DNA of 64,000 bases from an uncultured Lachnospiraceae bacterium (GCA_947626985.1 CANQUG010000011.1:1-64000), one strand, 5' to 3'. Counted from the first letter of the stretch, positions 34,466-44,089 are shown. A program made the numbers and translations. The notes: generated from the letters alone by a model not told the origin.

Positions 34466-34716
34466 TTAAAAAACCGGTCATTATCAATCTTTCCACTGGG
34501 CTGGAGGCGCGTCCGGTGGCACAGCTGGTGCAGGTAGCGAGCAGATTCAACAGCGAGATCTTTGTGGAGGTTGGACCTAAGAAAGTCAATGCCAAGAGTA
34601 TTATGGGAATGATGACGCTGGGGCTGGATGCGGGAGAGCAGATCACCCTGTCGGCGAACGGGGAAGATGAGGAAGACGCCATGTCCAGTATGGAACAGTA
34701 CCTGAGTAATCATTAG
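34462..34716 (+). CDS. Crh-like HPr-family protein with Glu at position 15
   Basis: 84 residues with the HPr fold. The active-site segment reads NLSTGLEARPVAQ: residue 15, the phospho-histidine of HPr, is Glu (GAG). The Ser46 region is kept (NAKSIMGMM). Crh of Bacillus likewise lacks His15 (Gln there) and keeps Ser46, and it too follows whiA. So this protein should be unable to carry phosphate for sugar uptake but could still be a target of HPr kinase and a partner of CcpA-type regulators; that is inference. Its ATG overlaps the whiA stop (ATGA), with AAGGAGGAG before it. Confidence 0.88.
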   Translation: MIKKPVIINLSTGLEARPVAQLVQVASRFNSEIFVEVGPKKVNAKSIMGMMTLGLDAGEQITLSANGEDEEDAMSSMEQYLSNH

Positions 34717-34753
34717 AGAGAGACCTGAAAAAGAAAATAGGCGGCTGAAGGAA

Positions 34754-34791
34754 TTGCCGGGAAGGAAGACCGCTTCCCGGCAATATTTTTT
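34754..34791 (+). terminator. Terminator after the Crh-like gene
   Basis: Perfect 11-bp stem TTGCCGGGAAG/CTTCCCGGCAA followed by a run of seven T. Confidence 0.93.
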
Positions 34792-34816
34792 TGCAGCGGA
34801 TCCTGCACATGCTTTC

Positions 34817-35725
34817 TCACCTGCGGGCGGAAAGCTCTTTTTTATGCTGTCCGAATCCGGTGAAGATCAGGGGATAGATCATGACCACCCACAGAACGGT
34901 GACAAAGTACCGCAGAAAGCCTGCAGGCAGAGACGTACCCAGGATGGGCTTCAGTCCTTTCAGAAATACCAGAGTGCCGGCCAGCCCTGCGGCTAGGCGT
35001 ATGACGGCCGCGGACAGAGTCTTCGGCATGGAAAAGCGGATATGGCGTTTTTCCACGAAGAAGCCCAGAGCAAAGGCGGCGCCGGCGCCGGCGGCCTTCA
35101 GACAGTCCTCCGCGTGAACAGGATCGGCGGAACCGTTCCGGATGAGAAGGAGAGCGTACGCGGCCAGCATCAGGGAGACGGCGAATATGGCCGCGGAAAA
35201 TCCTATGCCCGGATTTTCGATGAGATTCTTCTTATATATATAGAAGTAATTCAGCAGCACGCAGGGAACGGTGAGGAGAAAAGCAGCGCTCACATCCGCC
35301 GGAGTATGCACGCCCAGGTACATCCGTGAAAAGAGGACGGCTCCGATGACGACGAAGCAGAGGACCCTGTGGAGCGGCTTTTCTGCCCGCAGGCCGAAGG
35401 TTCCGAACAGGGCGGCGACGCTCTGGGTATGACCGCTGGGAAAGGAGTAGCCTGTGGCGCCGGGAACGGCGGAGGGCACGGGCGAAAACCCGGGGTCCAG
35501 AACCCAGGGGCGGGGAATCCGGAAGGTGATCTTCAGTCCCTGTACCAGGATTCCGGACAGAAAGTAGGCGAATCCTGCGGTGTAGGCCAGTTTTTTATCT
35601 CTGCACCAGAAGAGCCAGCAGATCACCGCCACCACGAACACCTCCTGTCCCAGAAGGGTAATGGCCTGGAACAGGAAATTTCCGGCGGGCGTGCGAAATT
35701 GTGCAAGAAAATACAAAAAATCCAT
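34817..35725 (-). CDS. PAP2-family membrane phosphatase
   Basis: 302 residues, about eight membrane segments. All three phosphatase motifs are present: KITFRIPRP, the PSGH in GYSFPSGHTQ, and SRMYLGVHTPADV with catalytic His and Asp. Family members hydrolyse lipid phosphates such as undecaprenyl pyrophosphate or phosphatidate at the outer membrane face. The C-terminal ~130 residues add further membrane segments not needed for the PAP2 core. Start ATG 35725 has a modest AGGAAAGGAT site. Substrate cannot be assigned. Confidence 0.85.
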   Translation of the reverse strand: MDFLYFLAQFRTPAGNFLFQAITLLGQEVFVVAVICWLFWCRDKKLAYTAGFAYFLSGILVQGLKITFRIPRPWVLDPGFSPVPSAVPGATGYSFPSGHTQSVAALFGTFGLRAEKPLHRVLCFVVIGAVLFSRMYLGVHTPADVSAAFLLTVPCVLLNYFYIYKKNLIENPGIGFSAAIFAVSLMLAAYALLLIRNGSADPVHAEDCLKAAGAGAAFALGFFVEKRHIRFSMPKTLSAAVIRLAAGLAGTLVFLKGLKPILGTSLPAGFLRYFVTVLWVVMIYPLIFTGFGQHKKELSARR

Positions 35726-35770
35726 AGAAAAAAATCCTTTCCTGTATTATAATCATAAGAACATTATAAG

Positions 35771-35799
35771 TTGACCGTGGGAAAAAAACAAGGTATAAT
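35771..35799 (+). promoter_or_regulatory. Sigma-A promoter of the SipW-like gene
   Basis: TTGACC (35771-35776), 17 bp, TATAAT (35794-35799). It shows that the start of the gene must lie downstream. Confidence 0.85.
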
Positions 35800-35851
35800 G
35801 GGGTCAGAAGCGAGTTTGTCTGCATTAATACAGAAGCGAGGAAGGATACCA

Positions 35852-36886
35852 ATGTCAAAATTTTTAAAATTTATCGTGCATTTTATTGTGATTTGTACAA
35901 TTCTCTGCGTAGTGGCACTGGCTGCGCCGCCTTTTTTCGGAGTCACCACCGTGATACGTGATGATTCCACTCAGAGATCCAATCTTTCCATGGGATCGGT
36001 GACGTATGCCGTCCCGGTGAAGACGGAGGAGGCGTCCATTGGAATGCCGATCCTTGTAAATGACGAGGACAGTGTGTTCCGGTATAATATCGCCAGTCTG
36101 GATCTGAGCAATCAGATGGGCACGGTGGTGGATCCCAGGGACGCGGCGTCGGAGCCCATTTATGTAGCGGTAAAGAATTATGTGCCCAAGATTGTGATTA
36201 CGGTACCCTACCTTGGATATCTTCTGGTGGCTACAGAGAGTATCGAGGGCCTTATCGTTCTGGGCCTTGCCGTGCTGTTCCTGATCATTCTCTACGTCAT
36301 CGCCGAGCTGTGGAAGAAGGATTCCGGCGACGACTATGAGGACGATTACGAGGAGCCCGTCCGGGTGAAGAGCAATAAGGAGCTGAGACGGGAGGAGAAG
36401 GCCCGGGATAAGCGGATGAAGGCGGAGGACAGGGAATTTCTCCGGGAGGAAAAGATCCGCCAGAAGGAAGAACGGAAGAACCGTAAGATCATCAAGACCG
36501 GCGGTTTTGTGGATGAGATCTACGAGGACGAGATGGAGCATGAGGATACGCCTCCCAGACGGCGCAACGTTCAGTCCGCCACCAGCGAGGCTCATGAGCT
36601 TCTGAAAAAGGAGATCGCGGCGGCCACGGCGGATGAGCCTCAGGAGGCTCCGGCCAGAAGGGGAAGAGCTTCTTCAGCTGCCGGCGCATCCAGATCCAGG
36701 GAGGCTTCCCGGTCCCAGCGGGAGCCGGCCGAGGTTCAGAAGATCGCCATTCCTCTCTACACCGCTTCCCAGCTGGCGGAGAAGGCGAAGGAGGAGGGAG
36801 ACGCTCCGGACGTCATTCAGGACGAGATCACGAAGGTTACCCTCTTTGACTATTCAGATATCATCGGCGGGGACGAGGAGCTTTAA
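35852..36886 (+). CDS. Membrane protein resembling a degenerate SipW-type signal peptidase
   Basis: 344 residues. Membrane segment ~6-24, an extracytoplasmic beta-rich part (~30-125), a second segment ~135-157, then a ~185-residue highly charged cytoplasmic tail (KSNKELRREEKARDKRMKAE, many E/K/R, later Ala/Arg/Ser-rich). The region GSVTYAVPVKTEEASIGMPI and later VPKIVITVPYLGYLLV resemble the outer domain and C-terminal helix of archaeal/SipW-type signal peptidases, but the GSMEP-type catalytic serine motif is not seen, so it should be inactive as a peptidase. ATG 35852 follows GAGGAAGGATACCA and a strong promoter. Function unknown. Confidence 0.65.
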   Translation: MSKFLKFIVHFIVICTILCVVALAAPPFFGVTTVIRDDSTQRSNLSMGSVTYAVPVKTEEASIGMPILVNDEDSVFRYNIASLDLSNQMGTVVDPRDAASEPIYVAVKNYVPKIVITVPYLGYLLVATESIEGLIVLGLAVLFLIILYVIAELWKKDSGDDYEDDYEEPVRVKSNKELRREEKARDKRMKAEDREFLREEKIRQKEERKNRKIIKTGGFVDEIYEDEMEHEDTPPRRRNVQSATSEAHELLKKEIAAATADEPQEAPARRGRASSAAGASRSREASRSQREPAEVQKIAIPLYTASQLAEKAKEEGDAPDVIQDEITKVTLFDYSDIIGGDEEL

Positions 36887-36924
36887 AGACTGCGGTCCCG
36901 GAGCCGGAAATGCAGTGCAGCACC

Positions 36925-36952
36925 GGGCTGTCCTATACGGACGGCCCTTTTT
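36925..36952 (+). terminator. Terminator before the S10 operon
   Basis: Stem GGGCTGTCC/GGACGGCCC with one T-G pair, loop TATAC, then TTTTT. Confidence 0.88.
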
Positions 36953-37015
36953 CCTGCCCTGACGGAGAATGTAAAAAAATGTATGAAAAAAAGTACATAA
37001 AATGAAAAAAAAACC

Positions 37016-37044
37016 TTGCATTCCCAAAAGAGATTGTGTATACT
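37016..37044 (+). promoter_or_regulatory. Sigma-A promoter of the S10 operon
   Basis: TTGCAT (37016-37021), 17 bp, TATACT (37039-37044), preceded by an A-rich stretch (36970-37013) that would serve as an UP element. Expected transcript start near 37051. Confidence 0.82.
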
Positions 37045-37050
37045 CTTATG

Positions 37051-37300
37051 TGCTGTGACATGATAGCTGTGAAGCGTGAGGTTGCTGCCTGGAACTGTGT
37101 CCGGCCATAGACAGTTCCCGTATAATGGCAGGTTTTCCGTGGAGCGAATGTCAAGTTAGGAAACTGACGACAAGTCACTGTACAAATTCAGAATGCCATC
37201 AGAGGGATGGGGTGTGTGGGTAACCGCTTAGGACACACACGGAGATGTGTACAGTCGCCGCTTGTCGTACTGAGATAATGAGTACGAATAGGAGGAGACT
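37051..37300 (+). promoter_or_regulatory. Structured leader of the S10 operon
   Basis: About 250 nt of untranslated leader. Domain 1: CTGCC/GGCAG outer and GGAACTGT/ACAGTTCC inner stems (37085-37131). Domain 2: ACGACAAG (37167-37174) with CTTGTCGT (37261-37268), ACTGTACA (37177-37184) with TGTACAGT (37248-37255), and inner GTGTGTG/CACACAC (37212-37240). A third hairpin, CGTACT/AGTACG (37266-37286), shares bases with the closing stem of domain 2 and ends just before the AGGAGGA site, so the two may exclude each other. Candidate r-protein autoregulatory element. Confidence 0.6.
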
Positions 37301-37306
37301 TTTTTT

Positions 37307-37624
37307 ATGGCAAATCAGGTAATGAGAATCACGTTAAAAGCTTACGACCATCAGTTAGTAGACGCATCCGCGGCCAAGATCATCGACACCGTAAAGAAGA
37401 ACGGGGCTACCGTCAGCGGACCGGTTCCGCTTCCCACGAAAAAAGAGGTTGTTACCATTCTGAGAGCTGTTCATAAAGATAAGGACAGCAGAGAGCAGTT
37501 CGAGCAGAGGACCCATAAGCGTCTGATCGACATCCTGACACCGACCCAGAAGACCGTTGACGCATTGTCCAGACTGGAAATGCCCGCCGGCGTTCACATC
37601 GATATCAAGATGAAGACCAAATAA
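37307..37624 (+). CDS. rpsJ: Ribosomal protein S10
   Basis: 105 residues, standard length, with the S10 motif [18 protein letters not shown] and RTHKRLIDI. Component of the 30S head and a NusG/NusB partner in antitermination. ATG 37307 follows AGGAGGAGA and a T-run. First gene of the long ribosomal transcript. Confidence 0.97.
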   Translation: MANQVMRITLKAYDHQLVDASAAKIIDTVKKNGATVSGPVPLPTKKEVVTILRAVHKDKDSREQFEQRTHKRLIDILTPTQKTVDALSRLEMPAGVHIDIKMKTK

Positions 37625-37706
37625 TTCAGGTAATGCTATCAGCATTTATGCTATTAACTATATGATTGCCGGTCACGGTAATCCGCTATAAGGAGGAAAA
37701 AAAGAA

Positions 37707-38339
37707 ATGAAGAAAGCTATTTTAGCTACAAAAGTCGGAATGACTCAGATCTTCAATGAAGACGGAACACTGGTTCCGGTAACGGTTCTGCAGGCCGGAC
37801 CCTGCGTGGTTACTCAGGTGAAGACTCCGGAGAACGACGGCTATGCCGCAGTTCAGGTGGGCTTCGGCGATGTGAAGGAGACCAGAGTAAACAAGCCGGT
37901 AAAAGGTCATTTTGCCAAGGCAGGCGTTGCGGTTAAGAAATTTTTAAGAGAGTTCCGTTTTGAGAACGCCGCCGAATATGAGGTAGGACAGGAAATTAAA
38001 GCAGATATCTTTGCGGCAGGGGATCATGTGGACGCCACCGCCATCTCCAAGGGCAAAGGTTTCCAGGGTGCGATCAAGAGACACGGACAGTCCAGAGGAC
38101 CTATGGCTCACGGTTCCAAGTACCATCGCCACGCAGGCTCCAACGGTTCTTCCTCCGATCCCAGCAGAGTATTCAAGGGCAAGGGAATGCCCGGCCAGAT
38201 GGGTCATGTACAGGTAACCGTTCAGAATCTTGAAGTCGTACGTGTAGATACAGAAAACAATTTACTGTTGGTAAAGGGTGCTGTTCCAGGACCTAAGAAA
38301 TCTTTGGTAACCATCAAAGAAACAGTAAAGTCCTTATAA
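37707..38339 (+). CDS. rplC: Ribosomal protein L3
   Basis: 210 residues. N-terminal [17 protein letters not shown] and the loop [20 protein letters not shown] typical of L3, which reaches the peptidyl-transferase centre. It lies 82 bp after rpsJ with AAGGAGGAAAAAAAGA before the ATG. Confidence 0.97.
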   Translation: MKKAILATKVGMTQIFNEDGTLVPVTVLQAGPCVVTQVKTPENDGYAAVQVGFGDVKETRVNKPVKGHFAKAGVAVKKFLREFRFENAAEYEVGQEIKADIFAAGDHVDATAISKGKGFQGAIKRHGQSRGPMAHGSKYHRHAGSNGSSSDPSRVFKGKGMPGQMGHVQVTVQNLEVVRVDTENNLLLVKGAVPGPKKSLVTIKETVKSL

Positions 38340-38360
38340 TGAGAAAGGAGGAGCATCAGA

Positions 38361-38981
38361 ATGGCACAAGCAGTTGTTTATAATGTAGAAGGCAATGAAG
38401 TTGGCACCATAGAGCTGAACGATGCGGTTTTCGGCGTAGAGATCAACGAGCATCTGGTTCATCTGGCTGTTGTACGCCAGCTTGCAAATAAACGCCAGGG
38501 CACACAGAAGGCCAAGACCCGTGCCGAGGTAAGCGGCGGCGGAAGAAAACCCTGGAGACAGAAGGAAACCGGCCACGCAAGACAGGGCTCCACAAGAGCG
38601 CCCCAGTGGACGGGCGGCGGCGTCGTATTCGCTCCGGTACCCAGAGATTATGATAAGAAGATGAATAAGAAGGAGAGAAGAGCAGCTCTGAAGTCCGCTC
38701 TCACCTCCAAGGTTCAGGATCAGAAGCTGGTAGTTCTGGATCAGCTTGCCCTGAATGAGGTCAAGACGAAGGAAATGCAGCGGATCCTCAATAATCTGAA
38801 GGCCGAGAAGGCTCTCATCGTGACGGCTGATCAGGATGAAAAGGTGATCCTTTCCGCGAGAAATATTGAACATGTACAGACTGCAACTCCCGCAACCATC
38901 AACGTATACGACGTTATGAAACATAAGACCCTGGTTGTAACCAAAGATGCAGTTGCATCCATCGAGGAGGTGTACGCATAA
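38361..38981 (+). CDS. rplD: Ribosomal protein L4
   Basis: 206 residues. The L4 extended loop reads [19 protein letters not shown] and lines the exit tunnel. In E. coli L4 also represses its own operon through the S10 leader; whether this L4 binds the leader at 37051-37300 is open. The stop overlaps the rplW start (TAATG). Confidence 0.97.
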   Translation: MAQAVVYNVEGNEVGTIELNDAVFGVEINEHLVHLAVVRQLANKRQGTQKAKTRAEVSGGGRKPWRQKETGHARQGSTRAPQWTGGGVVFAPVPRDYDKKMNKKERRAALKSALTSKVQDQKLVVLDQLALNEVKTKEMQRILNNLKAEKALIVTADQDEKVILSARNIEHVQTATPATINVYDVMKHKTLVVTKDAVASIEEVYA

Positions 38982-39280
38982 TGGCAGATATTAAATATTA
39001 CGATGTGATTTTGAAGCCGGTGGTTACTGAAAAATCCATGAACGCCATGGCTGAGAAGAAATATACGTTCCTGGTTCATCCGGAAGCGAACAAGGCCCAG
39101 ATCAGGGAGGCCGTTGAGAAAATGTTCGAGGGAACCAAGGTGAAAAAAGTAAACACCATGAATCTGCCGGGCAAGAAGAGACGCCGCGGCCTGGTTGTGG
39201 GCAAGACTGCCAAAAGAAAGAAAGCGATCGTTGCTCTGACTGAGGAGAGCAAGGATATCGAGATCTTCCAGGGACTCTGA
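38981..39280 (+). CDS. rplW: Ribosomal protein L23
   Basis: 99 residues with [12 protein letters not shown] and the basic tip [21 protein letters not shown]23 sits at the tunnel exit and docks trigger factor and SRP. Coupled to rplD by a one-base overlap; followed by an unusual 264-bp gap with repeats. Confidence 0.97.
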   Translation: MADIKYYDVILKPVVTEKSMNAMAEKKYTFLVHPEANKAQIREAVEKMFEGTKVKKVNTMNLPGKKRRRGLVVGKTAKRKKAIVALTEESKDIEIFQGL

Positions 39281-39316
39281 TCCCGAGGGCAGGCATGGCA
39301 GAGCGGGGCAGGTGTG

Positions 39317-39481
39317 AGCATGACACAAAGCTTCTTTAGAAAATTCGGCGCAGGAATCGGATACGTACGAGCGCACTTCGGAAGCAGAGCTTCCTCAGTC
39401 GCGTTACACGCTTGTGAATTTTCAAAAGAATCTTTGCTTACATGCCAGCATGACACAAAGCTTCTTTAGAAAATTCGGCGC
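39317..39481. repeat. 35-bp repeats, two direct and one inverted, between rplW and rplB
   Basis: AGCATGACACAAAGCTTCTT (followed by TAGAAAATTCGGCGC) occurs exactly at 39317-39351 and 39447-39481. A near-inverted copy (39416-39445) lies between them, directly before the second copy, so the first and middle copies can fold into a ~130-nt hairpin. Confidence 0.88.
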
Positions 39482-39544
39482 TCTGTTTATGCGCGTATAT
39501 GCTGGAAAGCATGATAATTAATATTCGAAAGGAGAAACCTCATT

Positions 39545-40390
39545 ATGGGAATTAAAACCTATAAACCATATACACCTTCCAGAAGACACATGAGCGGTTC
39601 CGATTTCTCAGAGATCACCGCTTCCAAGCCGGAGAAATCCCTGGTTGTGTCTTTGAAGAAGAACTCTGGACGCAACAACCAGGGCAAGATCACCGTGAGA
39701 CACCGCGGAGGCGGCAACAGAAGAAAATACAGAATCATCGATTTCAAGAGACGGAAAGACGGCATCCCCGCAACGGTTAAGACCATCGAGTACGATCCCA
39801 ACAGAACAGCCAATATCGCCCTCGTTTTCTATGCGGACGGCGAGAAGGCCTATATTCTCGCTCCCGAAGGACTGAAGGTGGGACAGACCATCATGAACGG
39901 TCCGGAAGCCGAGGTTCGTACGGGCAACTGCCTCCCCCTGGAGCTGATCCCCGTTGGTACCATGATACACAATGTTGAGCTGCATCCCGGAAAAGGCGGA
40001 CAGATGGTTCGCTCCGCCGGCAACGGCGCCCAGCTCATGGCCAAAGAAGGCAAATACGCAACTCTGAGACTTCCCTCCGGCGAAATGAGAATGGTTCCCA
40101 TCGTTTGCCGGGCTTCCATCGGTATCGTCGGCAACGGCGACCATAACCTTGTCAGCATCGGTAAAGCCGGACGTAAGCGTCATATGGGCATCAGACCTAC
40201 CGTTCGCGGTTCCGTTATGAACCCCAATGACCATCCCCACGGCGGCGGCGAAGGCAAGACCGGTATCGGCCGTCCTGGTCCTTCCACTCCCTGGGGCAAG
40301 CCTGCTCTTGGTCTTAAGACCAGAAAGAAGAACAAACAGTCCAACAAGCTCATCATCAGAAGACGCGATGGAAGAGCTTTATCGAAATAA
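39545..40390 (+). CDS. rplB: Ribosomal protein L2
   Basis: 281 residues, usual length ~276. [18 protein letters not shown] and the C-terminal [14 protein letters not shown] with its conserved histidine near the peptidyl-transferase centre. GAAAGGAGAAACCTCATT precedes the ATG. Confidence 0.97.
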   Translation: MGIKTYKPYTPSRRHMSGSDFSEITASKPEKSLVVSLKKNSGRNNQGKITVRHRGGGNRRKYRIIDFKRRKDGIPATVKTIEYDPNRTANIALVFYADGEKAYILAPEGLKVGQTIMNGPEAEVRTGNCLPLELIPVGTMIHNVELHPGKGGQMVRSAGNGAQLMAKEGKYATLRLPSGEMRMVPIVCRASIGIVGNGDHNLVSIGKAGRKRHMGIRPTVRGSVMNPNDHPHGGGEGKTGIGRPGPSTPWGKPALGLKTRKKNKQSNKLIIRRRDGRALSK

Positions 40391-40405
40391 TAAGGAGGGT
40401 TAAGC

Positions 40406-40687
40406 ATGTCTCGTTCGTTAAAAAAAGGACCTTTCGCAGATGAGAGCTTACTGAAAAAGGTAGACGCCCTGAACGCTGCAAACGATAAATCCGTCATCAA
40501 AACCTGGTCACGCCGCTCCACCATCTTTCCGTCCTTCGTGGGACACACCTTCGCGGTGCATGATGGAAGAAAGCACGTTCCGGTATATGTAACGGAGGAT
40601 ATGGTAGGCCACAAGCTCGGCGAGTTCGTTGCCACCAGAACCTACAGAGGACACGGAAAAGACGAGAAGAAATCCGGCGTCCGCTGA
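40406..40687 (+). CDS. rpsS: Ribosomal protein S19
   Basis: 93 residues: [12 protein letters not shown] start and [17 protein letters not shown]. Binds 16S rRNA of the 30S head together with S13. 15 bp after rplB. Confidence 0.97.
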   Translation: MSRSLKKGPFADESLLKKVDALNAANDKSVIKTWSRRSTIFPSFVGHTFAVHDGRKHVPVYVTEDMVGHKLGEFVATRTYRGHGKDEKKSGVR

Positions 40688-40716
40688 AGACTGAATGATC
40701 AGAACAGAAGCCGCCT

Positions 40717-40761
40717 GCTGTCCGCCGGGTGATCCCGGGAGATCCGCACGGGCCGGACAGC
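40717..40761 (+). promoter_or_regulatory. Hairpin between rpsS and rplV
   Basis: GCTGTCCG (40717-40724) pairs with CGGACAGC (40754-40761) around an inner CCGGG/CCCGG pairing. No T-run follows, so it may be a processing or stability element rather than a terminator. Confidence 0.5.
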
Positions 40762-40814
40762 GCGGGAAGTTCTTTGAACCTCATATTGAATCATAAGAAA
40801 GGAGGCACTTAAAA

Positions 40815-41204
40815 ATGGCAAAGGGACACAGAAGCCAGATTAAGAGAGCCAGAAATGAGAATAATAGAGAGACCAGGCCGTCTGCAAAGTTATCTTATGC
40901 AAGAATTTCTGTTCAGAAAGCCTGCTACGTATTGGATGTGATCCGTGGCAAGGATGTGCAGACAGCTCTTGGAATCCTGTCATATAATCCAAGATATGCT
41001 TCCAGCGTGCTGTATAAATTACTCCAGTCAGCCATCGCCAACGCTGAGAACAATAACGGAATGAGCGCAGACAATCTCTACATTGCGCAGTGCTACGCGA
41101 ACAAAGGCCCGACAATGAAGAGAATTCAGCCGAGAGCACGGGGCAGGGCTTACAGGATCGAGAAGAGAACAAGCCATATCACCATCGTGCTTGATGAGAA
41201 ATAA
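40815..41204 (+). CDS. rplV: Ribosomal protein L22
   Basis: 129 residues with the tunnel beta-hairpin [19 protein letters not shown]. The N-terminal ~22 residues ([20 protein letters not shown]) are a basic extension compared with the ~110-residue form. AAAGGAGGCACTTAAAA precedes the ATG. Confidence 0.96.
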   Translation: MAKGHRSQIKRARNENNRETRPSAKLSYARISVQKACYVLDVIRGKDVQTALGILSYNPRYASSVLYKLLQSAIANAENNNGMSADNLYIAQCYANKGPTMKRIQPRARGRAYRIEKRTSHITIVLDEK

Positions 41205-41215
41205 GGAGGAAAAGC

Positions 41216-41872
41216 ATGGGTCAGAAAGTTAATCCACATGGTCTTAGAGTCGGTATTATCAAGGATTGGGATTCCAGATGGTATGCAGAGGCGGATTTTG
41301 CAGATTGTCTGGTAGAAGATTATAATATCAGAAAGTTTCTGAAGAAGAAACTCTACAGCTCAGGTGTATCCAGGATCGAGATCGAGAGAGCATCTGACAG
41401 AGTAAAAATCATCATTTTCACCGCGAAGCCCGGTATCGTTATCGGCAAGGGCGGCGCCGAGATCGAGAAGGTGAAGGCGGAACTGCAGAAATTTGTGAAC
41501 AAGAAGCTCATCGTGGACATCAAGGAAGTAAAACGTCCCGACAGAGACGCTCAGCTGGTTGCCGAGAACATTGCCCTGCAGCTGGAAAACCGTATCTCCT
41601 TCAGACGTGCAATGAAATCTACCATGCAGAGAACCATGAAAGCCGGCGCACAGGGAATTAAAACCTCCGTATCCGGACGTCTTGGCGGCGCTGATATGGC
41701 TCGTACCGAGTTCTACAGCGAGGGCACCATTCCGCTTCAGACACTTCGTGCAGATATTGACTATGGATTCGCTGAGGCAGACACCACCTATGGCAAGGTA
41801 GGCGTAAAAGCCTGGGTCTACAATGGCGAAGTTCTTCCAACAAAAGGAACTAAGGAAGGGAGCGATAAATAA
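41216..41872 (+). CDS. rpsC: Ribosomal protein S3
   Basis: 218 residues: KH domain with [19 protein letters not shown], then the C-terminal S3 domain. Sits at the mRNA entry site. Its TAA overlaps the rplP ATG by one base. Confidence 0.97.
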   Translation: MGQKVNPHGLRVGIIKDWDSRWYAEADFADCLVEDYNIRKFLKKKLYSSGVSRIEIERASDRVKIIIFTAKPGIVIGKGGAEIEKVKAELQKFVNKKLIVDIKEVKRPDRDAQLVAENIALQLENRISFRRAMKSTMQRTMKAGAQGIKTSVSGRLGGADMARTEFYSEGTIPLQTLRADIDYGFAEADTTYGKVGVKAWVYNGEVLPTKGTKEGSDK

Positions 41873-42309
41873 TGTTAATGCCGAAAAGAGTAAAACGTCG
41901 TAAACAATTCCGCGGCTCCATGAGAGGAAAAGCGTTAAGAGGCAATAAGATCAACTACGGCGAGTACGGACTTATAGCTGTTGAGCCCTGCTGGATCAAA
42001 TCCAATCAGATTGAGGCGGCGCGTATTGCCATGACCCGTTACATTAAGCGTGGCGGCCAGGTCTGGATCAAGATTTTCCCCGATAAACCTGTAACAGCGA
42101 AACCAGCAGAAACACGTATGGGTTCCGGAAAAGGCACCCTGGAGTACTGGGTAGCGGTTGTGAAGCCAGGACGCGTAATGTTCGAGATCGCAGGCGTTTC
42201 TGACGATATTGCACGTGAAGCATTACGTCTTGCCATGCACAAGTTACCATGTAAATGTAAAATCGTTTCTCGTGCAGACTTAGAAGGCGGTGATAACAGT
42301 GAAAATTAA
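41872..42309 (+). CDS. rplP: Ribosomal protein L16
   Basis: 145 residues starting [15 protein letters not shown], with [20 protein letters not shown]16 helps position tRNA at the A site of the 50S subunit. Coupled to rpsC (TAATG) and overlapping rpmC by 11 bp. Confidence 0.97.
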   Translation: MLMPKRVKRRKQFRGSMRGKALRGNKINYGEYGLIAVEPCWIKSNQIEAARIAMTRYIKRGGQVWIKIFPDKPVTAKPAETRMGSGKGTLEYWVAVVKPGRVMFEIAGVSDDIAREALRLAMHKLPCKCKIVSRADLEGGDNSEN

Positions 42310-42508
42310 TAAATTCGTAGAAGATTTAAAGAGAAAATCAGCTGCAGAATTAAATGAAGAATTAGTAGCTGCTAAGAAGGAACTCTTCAACCTGAGATTT
42401 CAGAATGCCACTAATCAATTAGACAATACCAGCAGGATCAAGGAAGTCCGCAGGAACATTGCCAGAATCCAGACAGTGATCACTGAGCAGGCCAACGCTG
42501 CGAAATAG
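42299..42508 (+). CDS. rpmC: Ribosomal protein L29
   Basis: 69 residues. GTG 42299 ([17 protein letters not shown]) is chosen over GTG 42290 because AAGGCGGTGA, one mismatch from the ideal Shine-Dalgarno, ends about 6 nt before it. Helical hairpin protein near the tunnel exit; [20 protein letters not shown] is the L29 block. Confidence 0.95.
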   Translation: MKINKFVEDLKRKSAAELNEELVAAKKELFNLRFQNATNQLDNTSRIKEVRRNIARIQTVITEQANAAK

Positions 42509-42529
42509 TGAATAGAGGAGGAAACAGTC

Positions 42530-42784
42530 ATGGAGAGAAATCTGAGAAAGACCCGTGTGGGCAAGGTTGTGAGCAATAAGATGGATAAAACCATCGTTGT
42601 TGCTATTGAAGACCATGTAAAGCATCCTCTTTACAAAAAGATCGTGAAGAGAACTTATAAATTAAAAGCTCATGATGAAAAGAATGAGTGCAGCATCGGC
42701 GATACCGTGAAGGTAATGGAAACCAGACCGCTGTCCAAGGATAAGAGATGGAGACTGGTGGAAATCGTAGAGAAAGTGAAGTAA
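42530..42784 (+). CDS. rpsQ: Ribosomal protein S17
   Basis: 84 residues with [20 protein letters not shown] and the OB-fold. Primary 16S binder of the 30S body. AGAGGAGGAAACAGTC before the ATG. Confidence 0.97.
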   Translation: MERNLRKTRVGKVVSNKMDKTIVVAIEDHVKHPLYKKIVKRTYKLKAHDEKNECSIGDTVKVMETRPLSKDKRWRLVEIVEKVK

Positions 42785-42797
42785 GGAGGAAACCAGT

Positions 42798-43166
42798 ATG
42801 ATTCAGCAGGAAACCAGACTGAGAGTTGCAGATAACACTGGTGCGAAAGAAATCCTTTGTATTCGTGTTATGGGCGGCTCCACCAGAAGATATGCCAGCA
42901 TCGGTGATACCATTATTGCTACCGTCAAAGATGCAACACCAGGGGGCGTTGTTAAAAAGGGCGATGTGGTGAAGGCCGTTGTAGTTCGTACGAAAAAGGG
43001 CGCTCGTCGTAAAGACGGATCCTACATCCGTTTCGATGAAAATGCTGCCGTAATCATTAAAGACGACTTAACTCCGAGGGGAACACGTATCTTTGGGCCG
43101 GTAGCCAGAGAGCTTCGTGAGAAGAAGTTTATGAAGATCGTGTCCTTAGCTCCGGAAGTACTATAG
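42798..43166 (+). CDS. rplN: Ribosomal protein L14
   Basis: 122 residues starting [19 protein letters not shown], with RPKGDV-like basic patches and [20 protein letters not shown]. Lies at the subunit interface and is the docking site for the silencing factor RsfS. Confidence 0.97.
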   Translation: MIQQETRLRVADNTGAKEILCIRVMGGSTRRYASIGDTIIATVKDATPGGVVKKGDVVKAVVVRTKKGARRKDGSYIRFDENAAVIIKDDLTPRGTRIFGPVARELREKKFMKIVSLAPEVL

Positions 43167-43177
43167 GAGGGTGCCTA

Positions 43178-43489
43178 ATGTCAGCAATGAAAATTAAGAA
43201 GGGCGACACCGTAAAAGTGATTGCCGGTAAAGATAAAGGCAAGGAAGGAAAGGTCCTTTCCGTTAACGTGAAAAACAGTACCGTTCTTGTAGAAAACATC
43301 AATATGGTAACCAAGCACTCCAAGCCCAGCGTGGCTAACCAGAACGGCGGAATCGTTTCAAAAGAGTCACCTCTTCATATCTCCAACGTGATGCTGCTCT
43401 CAGGCGGCAAGCCCACCAGAGTAGGCTTTAAGATGGATGGAGATAAGAAAGTCCGCGTTGCCAAAGCGACCGGCACAGTGATCGATTAA
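43178..43489 (+). CDS. rplX: Ribosomal protein L24
   Basis: 103 residues with the KOW motif [20 protein letters not shown]. Early 50S assembly protein. ATG 43178 follows AGGAGGGTGCCTA; an internal ATG at 43187 is possible but its site would be too distant. Confidence 0.96.
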   Translation: MSAMKIKKGDTVKVIAGKDKGKEGKVLSVNVKNSTVLVENINMVTKHSKPSVANQNGGIVSKESPLHISNVMLLSGGKPTRVGFKMDGDKKVRVAKATGTVID

Positions 43490-43511
43490 TGGAGAGAGGA
43501 GGCAGACATAA

Positions 43512-44051
43512 GTGAGCAGATTAAGAGAAATTTACAAAAATGAGATCATGGACGCCATGATCAAGAAATTTGGTTACAAAAACGTTATGGAAGTGCCGAA
43601 ACTCGAGAAGATCGTTGTAAACATGGGCGTAGGTGAGGCAAGGGAAAACGCCAAGCTTCTGGACTCCGCCATCGCTGATATGGAGCTGATCACCGGACAG
43701 AAGGCTGTCGCCACCAAGGCGAAGAAGTCCGTGGCCAACTTCAAGATCAGAGAGGGTATGGCCATCGGATGCAAGGTTACCCTTCGCGGCGAGAAGATGT
43801 ATGAGTTCGCTGACCGTCTTATCAACCTGGCTCTTCCCCGTGTACGTGACTTCCGCGGCGTAAATCCCAACGCTTTTGACGGCAGAGGAAACTACGCTCT
43901 CGGTATCAGGGAACAGCTGATCTTCCCGGAGATAGAATACGACAAGGTTGACAAGGTGAGAGGTATGGACGTGATCTTTGTCACCACAGCCAAGACGGAC
44001 GAGGAAGCCCGCGAACTGCTGAGATTGTTCAATATGCCATTTGCGAAATAA
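43512..44051 (+). CDS. rplE: Ribosomal protein L5
   Basis: 179 residues from a GTG start (43512) preceded by GAGAGGAGGCAGACATAA. Motifs [19 protein letters not shown] and [19 protein letters not shown]. Binds 5S rRNA and contacts S13 in the B1b bridge. Confidence 0.97.
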   Translation: MSRLREIYKNEIMDAMIKKFGYKNVMEVPKLEKIVVNMGVGEARENAKLLDSAIADMELITGQKAVATKAKKSVANFKIREGMAIGCKVTLRGEKMYEFADRLINLALPRVRDFRGVNPNAFDGRGNYALGIREQLIFPEIEYDKVDKVRGMDVIFVTTAKTDEEARELLRLFNMPFAK

Positions 44052-44089
44052 GCAAGCGGCATTCCCATAATGATAGGAGGATGAAATTC

